DNA of 40,364 nt from Halorubrum sp. GN11_10-6_MGM (GTDB lineage: Archaea > Halobacteriota > Halobacteria > Halobacteriales > Haloferacaceae): assembly GCF_005435165.1 (NCBI RefSeq), contig NZ_SGUC01000027.1:1-40364 (forward strand). The letters run 5' to 3'. Below, one piece after another: positions 22,975-31,196 of this stretch. Position 1 is the first letter of the stretch; each line of letters opens with the position of its first letter. Position numbers and translations under genes: made by a program. The notes below the pieces were generated by a model, which saw only the letters and a list, made by a program, of their open reading frames with translations, was not told the DNA's origin and made no database searches.

Positions 22975-23700
22975 ATGCTCGGTTTCCCGTCTCCCTTCGG
23001 CTCCGCGGACGACGACCTGTTCGACGGCTACGACGAGTTCGTCGCCGACGACCTCCCTCGGCCGGGCGCGTTCCTCGACGGACACGACGTGCTCACGGGG
23101 ACGGACCACCTCGCGTTCCACCGCCTCACCCGCGATTGCTTCGAGGAGCGAGGGGTGTACGACATGACGTTCGACTACAACCTCGCGCGGCTGAACCTCG
23201 ACACGCGCCACGGGGACGCCGGATTCCGCTACGCAGTCGAGCGCGGCGACGCGGTCGACGCCGTCGCCCCCGCCGACGCTGACAGCCACGCCTTCGACGG
23301 AAACGGGGTCGACCGCGTCCTCCGGGCGGAGTTCACGCCGACCACGGCGTTCTGCCCCCAGACCCACACACTGACCGTCGGCGCCTTCCGGGCGTGGAAC
23401 GGGCTTTCCGACCGCCACGAGTACGACCTCGTCCGGGTCCGCGCGCCCCCGGCCCACAACCGGAGCGAGGCGGTGAACGAGCGGCTCGCGGAGCTGGAGG
23501 CGACGTACCTCGAAACGGGCGAGGTGGCGGCCGAAAGCGACGAGCTAGCGGCCGGAACCGACGAGATAGCGGCCGAAAGCGACGGGCTAGCGGCCGGAAC
23601 GGAGAGCGAGACCGAGGAGAACCTCGGAATGGGGTCGGCTCCGATGGAAGGCGACGGAGACGCGAGCGCGCGGGACCGGTCCACCGACTCGCCCTTTTAG
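22975..23700 (+). CDS. Conserved haloarchaeal protein with repeat tail, function unknown
   Basis: 241 residues. The first 175 residues look like a well-folded conserved domain: F-D-G-Y-D-E-F-V, T-R-D-C-F-E-E-R-G-V-Y-D-M-T-F-D-Y-N-L-A-R-L and F-T-P-T-T-A-F-C-P-Q-T-H-T-L. The last motif resembles the T-P-T-x-x-x-C-P element of MIP18/DUF59-type iron-sulfur maturation proteins, but the similarity is short and the rest does not fit clearly. The C-terminal 60 residues are low complexity and contain an in-frame repeat. Convergent with the phosphatidyltransferase gene, with only 19 bp between them. Confidence 0.72.
   Translation: MLGFPSPFGSADDDLFDGYDEFVADDLPRPGAFLDGHDVLTGTDHLAFHRLTRDCFEERGVYDMTFDYNLARLNLDTRHGDAGFRYAVERGDAVDAVAPADADSHAFDGNGVDRVLRAEFTPTTAFCPQTHTLTVGAFRAWNGLSDRHEYDLVRVRAPPAHNRSEAVNERLAELEATYLETGEVAAESDELAAGTDEIAAESDGLAAGTESETEENLGMGSAPMEGDGDASARDRSTDSPF
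23527..23607 (+). repeat. In-frame tandem repeat, 21-bp units in an A-B-A-B order
   Basis: Four consecutive 21-bp units start at 23527, 23548, 23569 and 23590, alternating between an A form (GCGGCCGAAAGCGACGAGCT-) and a B form (GCGGCCGGAACCGACGAGAT-), with the last unit degenerating. They encode alternating A-A-E-S-D-x-L and A-A-G-T-D-E-I heptads in the protein tail. The 42-bp period shows that an A-B pair was duplicated. Confidence 0.8.
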
Positions 23701-23719
23701 CAGACTGGTCCGCGGGCGG

Positions 23720-24322
23720 TCACAGGTCGCGCCACGCGCCGAGGAACCGCTGGACCGCCGTCAGGTGGCCGACGACCGCGAACAGCGCGAGCAGCAGGCC
23801 GACGACGTTCAGCCCGGCGGCGATCGGGGCGGAGTAGACAGCGGCGACGACGCCGACGATCCCGATGAGCGCGAGCCGGTCGGCGCGACCGAGGAGGCCG
23901 CCGTACTCGCGGCCGATGCCGACCGCCTGTATCTGCGTGCCGAGGTACGAGGTGAGGAGGACGCCCGTGACGGCCGCGAAGCCGAGCGCGTACGCCTCGA
24001 TCCCGGCTGTGAGTCCCGCGATGACCGCCACGTCGGCGTAGCGGTCGAGGACGTGGTCGAGGAAGTCGCCGCCGTCGGAGGCGATCGACTGGTGGCGCGC
24101 GAGCGCGCCGTCGACGAGGTCGAGCCAGCCGTTGAGGAGGACGAGCAGCGCGCCGGCCGCGTACAGCGGCGTCGATCCCGCGGCGAACGCGCCGGCGGCC
24201 GCGACGGCGACGAGGAACGCGATCACGCTCACCTGGTCGGGCGAGAGGCCGAGCCGGTCGGCCGCGGACACCCACGGGCCGAGGAGTCGGTCGGCCACGG
24301 AGCGGTACTGGTCGAGAGTCAT
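23720..24322 (-). CDS. CDP-alcohol phosphatidyltransferase
   Basis: 200 residues with about six membrane helices. The family signature D-x2-D-G-x2-A-R-x8-G-x3-D-x3-D runs from Asp68 to Asp93 and is intact, so the protein should be an active integral-membrane transferase that moves a CDP-linked lipid onto a small alcohol. In archaea these enzymes make archaetidylglycerol, archaetidylserine or archaetidylinositol phosphates; which headgroup is used here is unknown. It is third in a run hisC, AK6-like kinase, phosphatidyltransferase, with a 26-bp gap before it. Confidence 0.9.
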   Translation of the reverse strand: MTLDQYRSVADRLLGPWVSAADRLGLSPDQVSVIAFLVAVAAAGAFAAGSTPLYAAGALLVLLNGWLDLVDGALARHQSIASDGGDFLDHVLDRYADVAVIAGLTAGIEAYALGFAAVTGVLLTSYLGTQIQAVGIGREYGGLLGRADRLALIGIVGVVAAVYSAPIAAGLNVVGLLLALFAVVGHLTAVQRFLGAWRDL

Positions 24323-24348
24323 CTACCGTTCCGACGGTCGCGACGGGC

Positions 24349-24999
24349 TCATATATAATCGATGAAGTCGACGGTGCCGGCGCTCGGCTCCCGCTCCCCC
24401 TCGATCGCCGCGCGGACCGCGTCGGCGACGGCCTCGGGGTCGCGGTCGGTCGCGTCGACCTCGTAGACGTTCTCGGCGCCGTGTTCGGCCACCGCCTCCG
24501 AGAGGATCACGTCGAGCGCCTCGCTCTCGGCGTTCTCGCGAGCCTTGCGAGCGAGAGCTCGAGGCGGCTCCGCCGACTCGGCGTTCTCGGCGGCCGTCTC
24601 GGGCGACTCGCCCCGCGCTTCGAGCCGCGATTCGATCGCCTCGGGCCGACACCGCAACACGACGACGCGGTCGACGTCGAACCGGTGCGCGAGGTGCGAA
24701 TCGAGGACGCCGGACCAGTCGCCGAGGCGTTCGCGGACCGCGTCGAGGTCCGCGACGAGCGTGTCGCGGTCGGCGTCGCGCTCGGTCCACAGATCGTCGT
24801 CCGACTTGATCCGGTCGTTGAGGTGAATCACGTCGTACTCGCCTTCGAGCAGCGCGGTCGCCGTCGTCTTCCCCGTTCCGGGCGTCCCCGTGACCGCGAC
24901 GCGGTCGGCGCGGACGTGGTCGGCCCCCTCGTCGGCGTCGGAGCCCGCCGCAGTTTCGTCGGCGTCGGAGCCCGCCGCGGTCTCGTCGGCGTCCGTCAC
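24349..24999 (-). CDS. AK6/Fap7-type adenylate kinase family protein
   Basis: 216 residues. The Walker A loop G-T-P-G-T-G-K-T-T (38-46) and the following N-D-R-I-K and L-D-S-H-L-A-H segments are diagnostic of the AK6/Fap7 group: small adenylate kinases implicated in 18S/16S rRNA maturation and ribosome assembly as well as AMP phosphorylation. The GTG start at 24999 overlaps the hisC stop by four bases (GTGA), so translation is coupled. The first 26 residues are an acidic extension built from a duplicated D-A-D-E-T-A-A-G-S unit, not part of the usual fold. No ATG is available near the P-loop. Confidence 0.88.
   Translation of the reverse strand: MTDADETAAGSDADETAAGSDADEGADHVRADRVAVTGTPGTGKTTATALLEGEYDVIHLNDRIKSDDDLWTERDADRDTLVADLDAVRERLGDWSGVLDSHLAHRFDVDRVVVLRCRPEAIESRLEARGESPETAAENAESAEPPRALARKARENAESEALDVILSEAVAEHGAENVYEVDATDRDPEAVADAVRAAIEGEREPSAGTVDFIDYI
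24929..24993 (-). repeat. 27-bp in-frame tandem repeat in the kinase N-terminus
   Basis: Two full copies (24929-24955 and 24956-24982) and the beginning of a third encode D-A-D-E-T-A-A-G-S twice plus D-A-D. The copies differ at only a few bases, so the duplication looks recent. Confidence 0.8.
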
Positions 25000-26090
25000 G
25001 CCCGTACACCGAGTTCGAGGTCGGCCAGCACCTCGTTGAGCAGGTCGACCGCCTCGCGGGTCTCTTCCCGGGTTCCGGTCGAGATCCGGACGTGTTCCGG
25101 GAGTCCGAAGGAGGTACAGTCGCGGATGATAACGCCGCGCTCTTGGGCCGCCTCCGCGACGCGCTCGCCGTCGCCGACGGCGGCGAGGACGAAGTTCCCG
25201 GCGGAGTCGACGGTGGGCGCGTCGAGCTCGTCGGCGATGTACTCGCGGGCCCAGCGGGAGGTCTCGACCGTCTCCTCGACGTGCTCCTCGTCGTCGAGCG
25301 CGGCGAGCGCGGCGCGGCAGGCCAGCTCGTTGGCCGCGAACGGCGTGTTGACGCGGGCGTACGCCTCGCCCCACGCCTCGGGGACGACGCTGTACCCGAT
25401 CCGGAGCCCCGCGAGCCCGTACGCCTTCGAGAAGGTGCGGAGGACCGCCACGTCGTCGCGCTCGTCGACGAGCGGGATCGCGCTGTCGACGGCGGCGAAC
25501 TCGCCGTACGCCTCGTCGACGACGACGAGCGTCTCCTCGGCGGTCGCGTCCGCGATCGCCTCGACTTCGTCGAGCGGCATGGTCGATCCCGAGGGGTTGT
25601 GCGGCGAGGTGACGTAGACGATCCGCTCGCCGCCGTAGGCGGACAGCACCGTCTCCGCGTCCTGCGCGAACCCGTCCGCGGGGGAGAGCTCGTACTCCGT
25701 CACCTCGCCGTGGTGGTACCGCGAGGACATGGCGTAGTAGGCGAAGCCGGGGCTCGGCACCAGCACCTCGTCGCCGGGCTCCAACGCGGCCCGCGAGAGG
25801 TAGTCGATCGAGCCGTCGGCGCCCGGCGAGACCCACACCTGCTCCGTCTCGACGCCCCACTTCTCGGCGATCTTCGCGGTGAGGTCGGTGTGCGAGGACT
25901 TCGGGTACTGGTTCACGCGGTCGGCGTGCTCGCGGATCGCCTCGACGGCCGCCGGACTGGGTCCGTGCGGGTTCTCGTTCGAGGAGAGCTTGATGAGGTC
26001 GTCGGGGTCGAGCCCGCGCTCGCGGGCGACCTCCTCGACGCCCCTCCCGGGCACGTACGGCGAGTGATCGGAGAGATCCCGTGGCTGCAT
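24996..26090 (-). CDS. hisC: Histidinol-phosphate aminotransferase
   Basis: 364 residues. The N-terminal K-L-S-S-N-E-N-P-H-G-P-S motif, Q-Y-P, the S-P-H-N-P-S-G-S segment (162-169), V-V-D-E-A-Y-G-E-F, and the PLP lysine in R-T-F-S-K-A-Y-G-L-A-G-L-R (Lys222) are all diagnostic for HisC. It converts imidazole acetol-phosphate to histidinol phosphate in histidine synthesis. No other his gene is near, as is normal for the dispersed haloarchaeal his genes. It overlaps the downstream kinase gene by four bases, and the upstream hflX ends 75 bp before it. Confidence 0.94.
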   Translation of the reverse strand: MQPRDLSDHSPYVPGRGVEEVARERGLDPDDLIKLSSNENPHGPSPAAVEAIREHADRVNQYPKSSHTDLTAKIAEKWGVETEQVWVSPGADGSIDYLSRAALEPGDEVLVPSPGFAYYAMSSRYHHGEVTEYELSPADGFAQDAETVLSAYGGERIVYVTSPHNPSGSTMPLDEVEAIADATAEETLVVVDEAYGEFAAVDSAIPLVDERDDVAVLRTFSKAYGLAGLRIGYSVVPEAWGEAYARVNTPFAANELACRAALAALDDEEHVEETVETSRWAREYIADELDAPTVDSAGNFVLAAVGDGERVAEAAQERGVIIRDCTSFGLPEHVRISTGTREETREAVDLLNEVLADLELGVRA

Positions 26091-26165
26091 GCCCGGGAGT
26101 CGGGGGGCGTCGGGCTTAAGCGTGGTCTTGGCGGTCGGCGGCTCGCGACGGGACCGCCCCGCGGT

Positions 26166-27578
26166 TCACGACGACGGCGCGTCCGCGAGGCGTCGCTCGG
26201 CCTCGGCGACGACGTCGGGGCGCCCCGCGAGTTCGACGACGACGGTCGCGCCGCCGTAGTCGACCTCCGCGACGACGCCGCGGTCGTACGCCCACGAGAG
26301 CGCGGCCTGCGCGGCGCCGCCGTTCGGCGCCTCGACGGTCGCGGTCGCGGTCGGCAGCGCGTCGGCCACCGCGTCCGCGAGGTCGGCGAGGCCTGTCTCG
26401 TCGCGGACGCTGACCGGGATCGGCGACCGGAGGGCGTCGACGACGGGCGCCTCGCGGGGGTCCAGATCGGCGACCGCGCCCTCGTAGGCCTCGATCGCGG
26501 CCGCGAGCCCGTCGGCTCCGACCTCGTCGGCCTTCGAGAGGACGGGAATCACGGAGCCGTCGGTCGCCTCGATCGCCGACAGCGACGCGCGGAGCTTCCG
26601 GCGGAGATCGCTCGGGTCGTCGCTCGCGTCGACGACGAGCAGCGCGCAGTCGGCCGCCCGGATCGCGTCGATCGTCGTCCGGAAGGAGCGCACCGCCTCG
26701 TGGGGGAGCCCGTCGGGGAAGCCGACCGTGTCGGTGACGAGGGCGCGTCGCCCCCCGACCGTCGCCCGACGCGTCGTCGTCGAGAGCGTCTCGAACGGCC
26801 GGTCCGCGACCGCGAGCGGTCCGCCGCCGTCCGCCGGATCTCCTTCGGCGGACTCGGTGCGGTCGGCATCGACCTCGTCGGCGAGTCGCCGGGCCAGCGT
26901 CGACTTCCCGGCGTTGGTGTACCCCGCGAGCGCGACGAGGTCGAACCCGGCGTCGCGGCGCTCCGCCCGTCGGACCGCCCGGTCGTCGGCTATCTCGTCG
27001 AGCGCGCGCTCGGCGGATTCGATCCGCTTCTGGACGTCGAGGACGCGGCTGTCGCCCTCCGGCTGCAGGCGCACGTGCTCGCTCGCGTCGCGGGCGACCG
27101 CCTCCCGGAGTCGGGGAAGCTCGTAGCGCAGCCGCGCCAGCTCCAGCTGGCGGTCGGCGGCCCGGGAGTCGGCGGCGTCGGCGAACAGTTCCAACACGAG
27201 CCGCGGGCGGTCGATCACTGCCGTTCCGGGCGGCAGGAGGTCGCCGAGCGAGAACGTCTGCCCCGGCGACAGCCCCCCGTCGTAGATCACGGCCTCGGCG
27301 TCCGCGTCGGCCGCGAGCCGCATCAGCTCCTCGGCCTTCCCGCGGCCGAGGTCGTAGGTCGGGTCCTCGCGTCGTCGCTGGGTGACCTCGCCGATCACCG
27401 CGTAGCCGGCCGCGGCTGCGAGGTCGCGGATCTCGCCCGTGTCCGGCGGGTCGCCGTCCGACCGGGCCGCGACGACGGCGGGGGTCGAGCTGGCGGTCGT
27501 GGGCTCTGCGTCGGCGGACTGTCCGTCGGTTTCGCTCGATTCGTCGCGTCCGTTCGTCGTGGCGTCGTCTCGTGACAT
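26166..27578 (-). CDS. hflX: GTPase HflX
   Basis: 470 residues. An N-terminal acidic, disordered stretch (1-45) precedes the HflX domain with Y-D-L-G-R-G-K-A-E-E-L (75-85), a helical linker, and the G domain: G1 G-Y-T-N-A-G-K-S (219-226), switch region T-L-S-T-T-T-R-R (264-271), G3 D-T-V-G-F (283-287) and G4 L-S-K-A-D (348-352, where NKxD is commoner). HflX binds the large ribosomal subunit and rescues or splits stalled ribosomes. The glycine-rich G-G-x-G-x-G-E-x-x motif usual in bacterial HflX before the helical linker is reduced here to L-Q-P-E-G-D-S-R. Start: first ATG in frame. Confidence 0.92.
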   Translation of the reverse strand: MSRDDATTNGRDESSETDGQSADAEPTTASSTPAVVAARSDGDPPDTGEIRDLAAAAGYAVIGEVTQRRREDPTYDLGRGKAEELMRLAADADAEAVIYDGGLSPGQTFSLGDLLPPGTAVIDRPRLVLELFADAADSRAADRQLELARLRYELPRLREAVARDASEHVRLQPEGDSRVLDVQKRIESAERALDEIADDRAVRRAERRDAGFDLVALAGYTNAGKSTLARRLADEVDADRTESAEGDPADGGGPLAVADRPFETLSTTTRRATVGGRRALVTDTVGFPDGLPHEAVRSFRTTIDAIRAADCALLVVDASDDPSDLRRKLRASLSAIEATDGSVIPVLSKADEVGADGLAAAIEAYEGAVADLDPREAPVVDALRSPIPVSVRDETGLADLADAVADALPTATATVEAPNGGAAQAALSWAYDRGVVAEVDYGGATVVVELAGRPDVVAEAERRLADAPSS

Positions 27579-27834
27579 TCGGTCGGGCGCTCGCGTCGGC
27601 CCGGAGAGGGGAGCGTCTCGCGCTCCGGTCGCGGCTCTGTGCGCGGCGACCGGCCCAGCCTCGCGCGGAGCGGGGCGGGGCGGCCGCGTCGCGCCGCGGC
27701 GATACCGTCAGGAACCGGCGACGAACGAACTGGTCTCCATACCTCCGACTCCGGGGGATGCCACATAAGCGTTCACCGGAAACGAGGTGTGGTACCGAGA
27801 CGCAAAAAAGCAGGCCACGTCGGAATCCCGTCGC
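27579..27834. other. Intergenic region upstream of hflX (256 bp)
   Basis: No convincing gene is present. A run of C/G-rich sequence next to the hflX start gives way, from about 27720, to less GC-rich DNA containing a T-tract for the neighbouring hydrolase gene. A weak TATA-like CTTATG lies about 190 bp from the hflX ATG, so hflX may have a long leader or a promoter I do not recognise. Confidence 0.45.
27804..27809 (-). terminator. T-tract terminator after the fumarylacetoacetase-family gene
   Basis: Six consecutive T on the minus strand, about 26 bp beyond the stop codon of the hydrolase gene. Oligo-T tracts without a stem are the usual archaeal termination signal. Confidence 0.5.
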
Positions 27835-28578
27835 TCAGGGGACGTGAACGTCGTGTTCGAGCGTGCCGACGCCCTCGATCTCGACCTCGACCGTGTCCCC
27901 GTCGGAGAGCGCGCCGACCCCTTCGGGAGTCCCCGTCGCGATGACGTCGCCCGGTTCGAGCGTGAGGTAGGTCGTGATCTCCTCGATCAGCGTCGGCACG
28001 TCGAAGATCATGTGTTCGCGGTCGCTGGACTGCTTCGTCTCGCCGTTGACCCGGAGCTCGACGCTCGCGTCGGCGGGCACCTCGTCGGGCGTCGCGAGGA
28101 CCGGACCCAGCGGCGCGGCGCCGTCGAACGCCTTCCCGCGGACCCAGTTCTGTTCCTTGTTCTGGTCATCGCGGTTCGACACGTCGTTCATACAGGTGAA
28201 CCCCGCGACCACGTCCATCGCGTCTGCGGCGTCGACCGCCTTACACTGCTCGCCGATCACGACCGCGAACTCCGCCTCCCAGTCGATCCGGTCTTTCCCC
28301 GCGGGGACGGTCACGGTGTCGCCGTGGCTCGCCACCGCGTTCGGCGGCTTGAGGAAGAGCAGCGGGCGGTCGGGCACGTCGTTGCCGAGCTCCTCGGCGT
28401 GGTCGGCGTAGTTGCGGCCGATACAGACGACCTTCGAGGGGTCGGTCGGCGCGAGCACATCGATCTCGGGGTCCGAGAGCGCGTACTCGTCGCCGCCGAA
28501 GGCGACCGTGTCGGTGTCGGGGTCGTACTCGCCGTCGCGGATCGATCCGGCCGGGTCGCGGAACCGTGCGCGGTACAT
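27835..28578 (-). CDS. Fumarylacetoacetate hydrolase family protein
   Basis: 247 residues. The motif K-V-V-C-I-G-R-N-Y-A-D-H-A-E-E-L is the start of the FAH catalytic domain. The metal-binding D-W-E-A-E-F-A-V-V-I-G segment, the G-F-T-C-M-N-D-V-S-N-R-D motif and the C-terminal G-D-V-I-A-T-G-T-P-E-G-V-G follow in order. The family contains acylpyruvate hydrolases, oxaloacetate decarboxylases and 2-hydroxyhepta-2,4-diene-1,7-dioate isomerases of aromatic catabolism; the substrate is not resolvable. No pathway genes lie nearby. The ATG at 28578 starts a short N-terminal domain typical of the archaeal forms. Confidence 0.92.
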   Translation of the reverse strand: MYRARFRDPAGSIRDGEYDPDTDTVAFGGDEYALSDPEIDVLAPTDPSKVVCIGRNYADHAEELGNDVPDRPLLFLKPPNAVASHGDTVTVPAGKDRIDWEAEFAVVIGEQCKAVDAADAMDVVAGFTCMNDVSNRDDQNKEQNWVRGKAFDGAAPLGPVLATPDEVPADASVELRVNGETKQSSDREHMIFDVPTLIEEITTYLTLEPGDVIATGTPEGVGALSDGDTVEVEIEGVGTLEHDVHVP

Positions 28579-28656
28579 ACCCGACTCATCGGGGGGCCGC
28601 CCGAAAAGCGTTCCCGGAGAGGCAAGCGACGAGCGCGGCGGGCGCGTCCGGTCGGT

Positions 28657-29811
28657 TCACTCGGTCGAATCGGCCGTCTCGCGGACCGAGTCGGTCGCCG
28701 TCTCGTCCGTCGGTTCCCCGTCGGTGGCGCCATCGTTACTCGCGTCGGCGGCGTCGGTGGGGCCGCCGACTCCGCCGTCGCCGTCCGAGACCTCGCCGTC
28801 GACTCCGCTCGACTCGCTCGCGAGCGAGCCGAGCGACGGCGCGTCGACCTCGTCGCCGAACAGCTCCGACCGCGCGCAGTCGGCGCAGTAGTGGTTGTAC
28901 CGCATCGAGTGGGTGCGGACCGGGACGCCGGCGACGACCGTCTCGTCGCGTCGCCGCCTGACGAGGCCGCGGTCGAACGCCTCGCCGCAGACGACGCAGG
29001 CCTCGTCGACCGACTCCGGCGGACGGACGGTCCGGTGGTCGACCGTCTTCAGTCGGCCGAACTCCGTGATTCCGTGGCGGCGGTCGAGGCGCCGGTCCAC
29101 CGGCGGCGCACCGTACGCGCCCAACAGCGCGAACGCGAGGCCGATCAGCGCGACCGGCGGCGACCCGGACTCGACGGCGACGAACCCGATCCAGCCGCCG
29201 ATCAGCAGTAGCAGCGCGCTCAGCAGGTACGCGGAGAGGAGCTCTGTCCGCCCTCCGCCCTCCGTGCGAGACGGCGCGCGCGCCGCCGTGTCGTCGCCGC
29301 GGACGAGCCTGCGCCGCTCGGCCAGCTTCGAGTAGTGCCACCAGCCGTACAGGAGGTTCCCGATCCCGCTGGTAAAGATGAACAACAGGACGTGGACGCC
29401 GACGGACCCGATCCCGCGGTCGACGAGGACGACCCGGTCGCCGTCGTCGCGCTCGATGTCCCACCCCGCGTCGAGGTGGTCCTGAACGCGACGCCGGAAG
29501 GCGCGCTCGCTCTCGCCCGGGGACGACGCCGAACGCGACGGGGGTGAGCCGGCGTCGTCGGTTCGCTCGGGCGCGCGGGACGGCCGGGCCGAGGCGGCGG
29601 ACCCGCCGCTCGACCGCGGCGCGCCGCAGTTCGAACAGAACCGGTCGTCGTCGTCGAACCGTTCGCCGCACTCGGCGCAGTACGCGGGATCGGCGGGGCC
29701 GTCGAGGTCGGCGCCGCAGTCGGGACAGAAGCTCGCCCCGGCCGGGACCGTCCGATCGCACTCGGGACACCGGTCGGTCGGCGTCCGGGCGTCGTTCCGC
29801 TCGGAGGGCAT
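28657..29811 (-). CDS. Membrane protein with three zinc-ribbon motifs
   Basis: 384 residues. Two zinc ribbons at the N-terminus (C-P-E-C ... C-P-D-C at 15-32, C-A-E-C ... C-S-N-C at 45-62) are followed by a disordered linker. A D-H-L-D-A-G-W-D-I-E motif and D-R-G-I-G-S (131-136) come next. One hydrophobic segment spans 136-157 and a pair spans 191-235. A third cysteine pair set (C-V-V-C at 272-275, C-A-D-C at 309-312) follows. The last 70 residues are acidic and low in complexity. The G-W-D-I-E ... G-N-L-L-Y-G motif is shared with other haloarchaeal zinc-ribbon membrane proteins of unknown role. A regulatory or scaffolding function is plausible, but nothing is shown. Confidence 0.8.
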   Translation of the reverse strand: MPSERNDARTPTDRCPECDRTVPAGASFCPDCGADLDGPADPAYCAECGERFDDDDRFCSNCGAPRSSGGSAASARPSRAPERTDDAGSPPSRSASSPGESERAFRRRVQDHLDAGWDIERDDGDRVVLVDRGIGSVGVHVLLFIFTSGIGNLLYGWWHYSKLAERRRLVRGDDTAARAPSRTEGGGRTELLSAYLLSALLLLIGGWIGFVAVESGSPPVALIGLAFALLGAYGAPPVDRRLDRRHGITEFGRLKTVDHRTVRPPESVDEACVVCGEAFDRGLVRRRRDETVVAGVPVRTHSMRYNHYCADCARSELFGDEVDAPSLGSLASESSGVDGEVSDGDGGVGGPTDAADASNDGATDGEPTDETATDSVRETADSTE

Positions 29812-29850
29812 CGACGCGGAGTTCGTGCGGCGGGCTGTTAACTCCTCGCC

Positions 29851-30948
29851 TCACCGCCGACGCAGTCGGATCGAAACGTCGTTGCCGCCGAGATCGCTCT
29901 CGCCGAAGGAGAGCTCTCCGCCGAACGTCTCGACGGTCAGCTCCGCGAGCCAGAGCCCGAGCCCGCTCCCGTGGTGCGTCGGGGTTATCGCCGAGCCGTC
30001 GCGGATCACGTCCCGCTCGTCCGCGGGGATCCGCGGGCCGTCGTCCTCGACGTGGATCGCGACCCACTCGCCGGACGCCGCGTTCGGGTCCGGATCGGCG
30101 TCCCCGATCCGGACTCGGACCCGCGGCTCCGGGCTCGGATTGTGCTCGATCGCGTTGTCGACGAGACTGTCGATCGCGTACCGGAGGCGGCTGTCGGCCA
30201 TCACCGGCCTTGATACGGAGGTTTCGATCTCGATCTCGGCGCTCGGCGTCCGTTCCCGGTAGTCGGCGACGACGGACCGCACCGTCGGTTCGGGGTCGAT
30301 GTCGGCCGGCTCGTCGGTCGGGTGTTCGAGGACGCGACGGATGTGGTTGGCCTCTTCGGCCAGCCGTTCGAGCTCGTGAGCGGCGCGCTCGATCGTGGCC
30401 GCCACGTCGACGCTCTCGCCGCGCTGATCGTCCAGTTCGGCCAGCAACCGCGTGGTGTGGCCGGCGACGACGTTGGCGTTGTTCCGGAGGTTGTGTCGGA
30501 GAATTCGGTTCAACACCTCCAGCCGCCGCTCGTTTCGGGACACCTCCGTGAGATCCGTGTAGACGGCGAAGCCGCCGCGGGGAGCCTCGTCGCGCTCCTC
30601 GTCGCCAGCGTACGGGACCCCTCGGTAGAGGAACTCTCGGAGCCCGGTGGCGGTCTCTCGGGCCACCTGTCGGTAGTTGATCTCCCCGGAAGCGGTGTTC
30701 GCGTCCAACTCCCTCGCCTCCGCGATCTTCCAGTCGGGAACGACCCACGCGTTGAGCGACTCCCCGCGTATCTCGTCGGCGTCGTAGCCGAAGACGTCGA
30801 CGAACGCTCGGTTGACGTCTCCGACGATCGGTTCGCCGTCGACGAGCGTGAACTCGACGACCGCGTCCTGAACGTGTTCGATGAGGTGGCGATACCGCCC
30901 GTCGTCCGCGGCACCGTCGACACGTTCGCCGGTCCGCTCACCCGCCAT
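29851..30948 (-). CDS. PAS-domain histidine kinase
   Basis: 365 residues. A single PAS domain (about 18-138) ends in the usual Y-T-D-L-T-E-V. The kinase core follows: H-box L-R-H-N-L-R-N-N-A-N-V (His152), N-box S-L-V-D-N-A-I-E-H-N (261-270), D-box D-D-G-P-R-I-P (302-308) and G-box G-S-G-L-G-L. No membrane segment, so it senses an intracellular signal. No response regulator or HTH regulator is adjacent. The gene runs divergently from the metallo-hydrolase gene, and an exact 19-bp inverted repeat lies in the space between them. Confidence 0.92.
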   Translation of the reverse strand: MAGERTGERVDGAADDGRYRHLIEHVQDAVVEFTLVDGEPIVGDVNRAFVDVFGYDADEIRGESLNAWVVPDWKIAEARELDANTASGEINYRQVARETATGLREFLYRGVPYAGDEERDEAPRGGFAVYTDLTEVSRNERRLEVLNRILRHNLRNNANVVAGHTTRLLAELDDQRGESVDVAATIERAAHELERLAEEANHIRRVLEHPTDEPADIDPEPTVRSVVADYRERTPSAEIEIETSVSRPVMADSRLRYAIDSLVDNAIEHNPSPEPRVRVRIGDADPDPNAASGEWVAIHVEDDGPRIPADERDVIRDGSAITPTHHGSGLGLWLAELTVETFGGELSFGESDLGGNDVSIRLRRR

Positions 30949-31031
30949 GTCGAGGCTCCACTGTTACGAGGCCTGTAGACCGATCCGGATGTTAAGGCTG
31001 TAGTAGCGGGAAGATATTGCGACTGTCGCCG

Positions 31032-31050
31032 TTTGAACTGATCGTTCAAA
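31032..31050. promoter_or_regulatory. 19-bp inverted repeat in a divergent promoter region
   Basis: TTTGAAC (31032-31038) and GTTCAAA (31044-31050) are exact complements around a TGATC centre. The site lies between the PAS-kinase and metallo-hydrolase genes, about 84 bp from the kinase start and about 147 bp from the hydrolase start. It looks like a dimeric-repressor or activator operator. Confidence 0.6.
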
Positions 31051-31160
31051 GAAAAGGGCTGGCGAAAATGGGGGAGAATCGATGTCGAAACCCCACCGCG
31101 AGAGAGCCCTTCGCGAATCCCGCTTTCTTCGCGGACCGTTCCGGAGCCCACGGCGTCGAG

Positions 31161-31168
31161 TTTTATTA
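31161..31168 (+). promoter_or_regulatory. TATA box of the metallo-hydrolase gene
   Basis: TTTTATTA, 29-36 bp upstream of the ATG at 31197; leaderless transcript predicted. Confidence 0.55.
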
Positions 31169-31196
31169 CCGCGCGCCGAGATATTGGAAACGGACC

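Noticed and set aside
25092..27575. 827-residue plus-strand open frame across hisC and hflX
   Set aside because: Its composition mirrors the complement of two confidently identified minus-strand genes.
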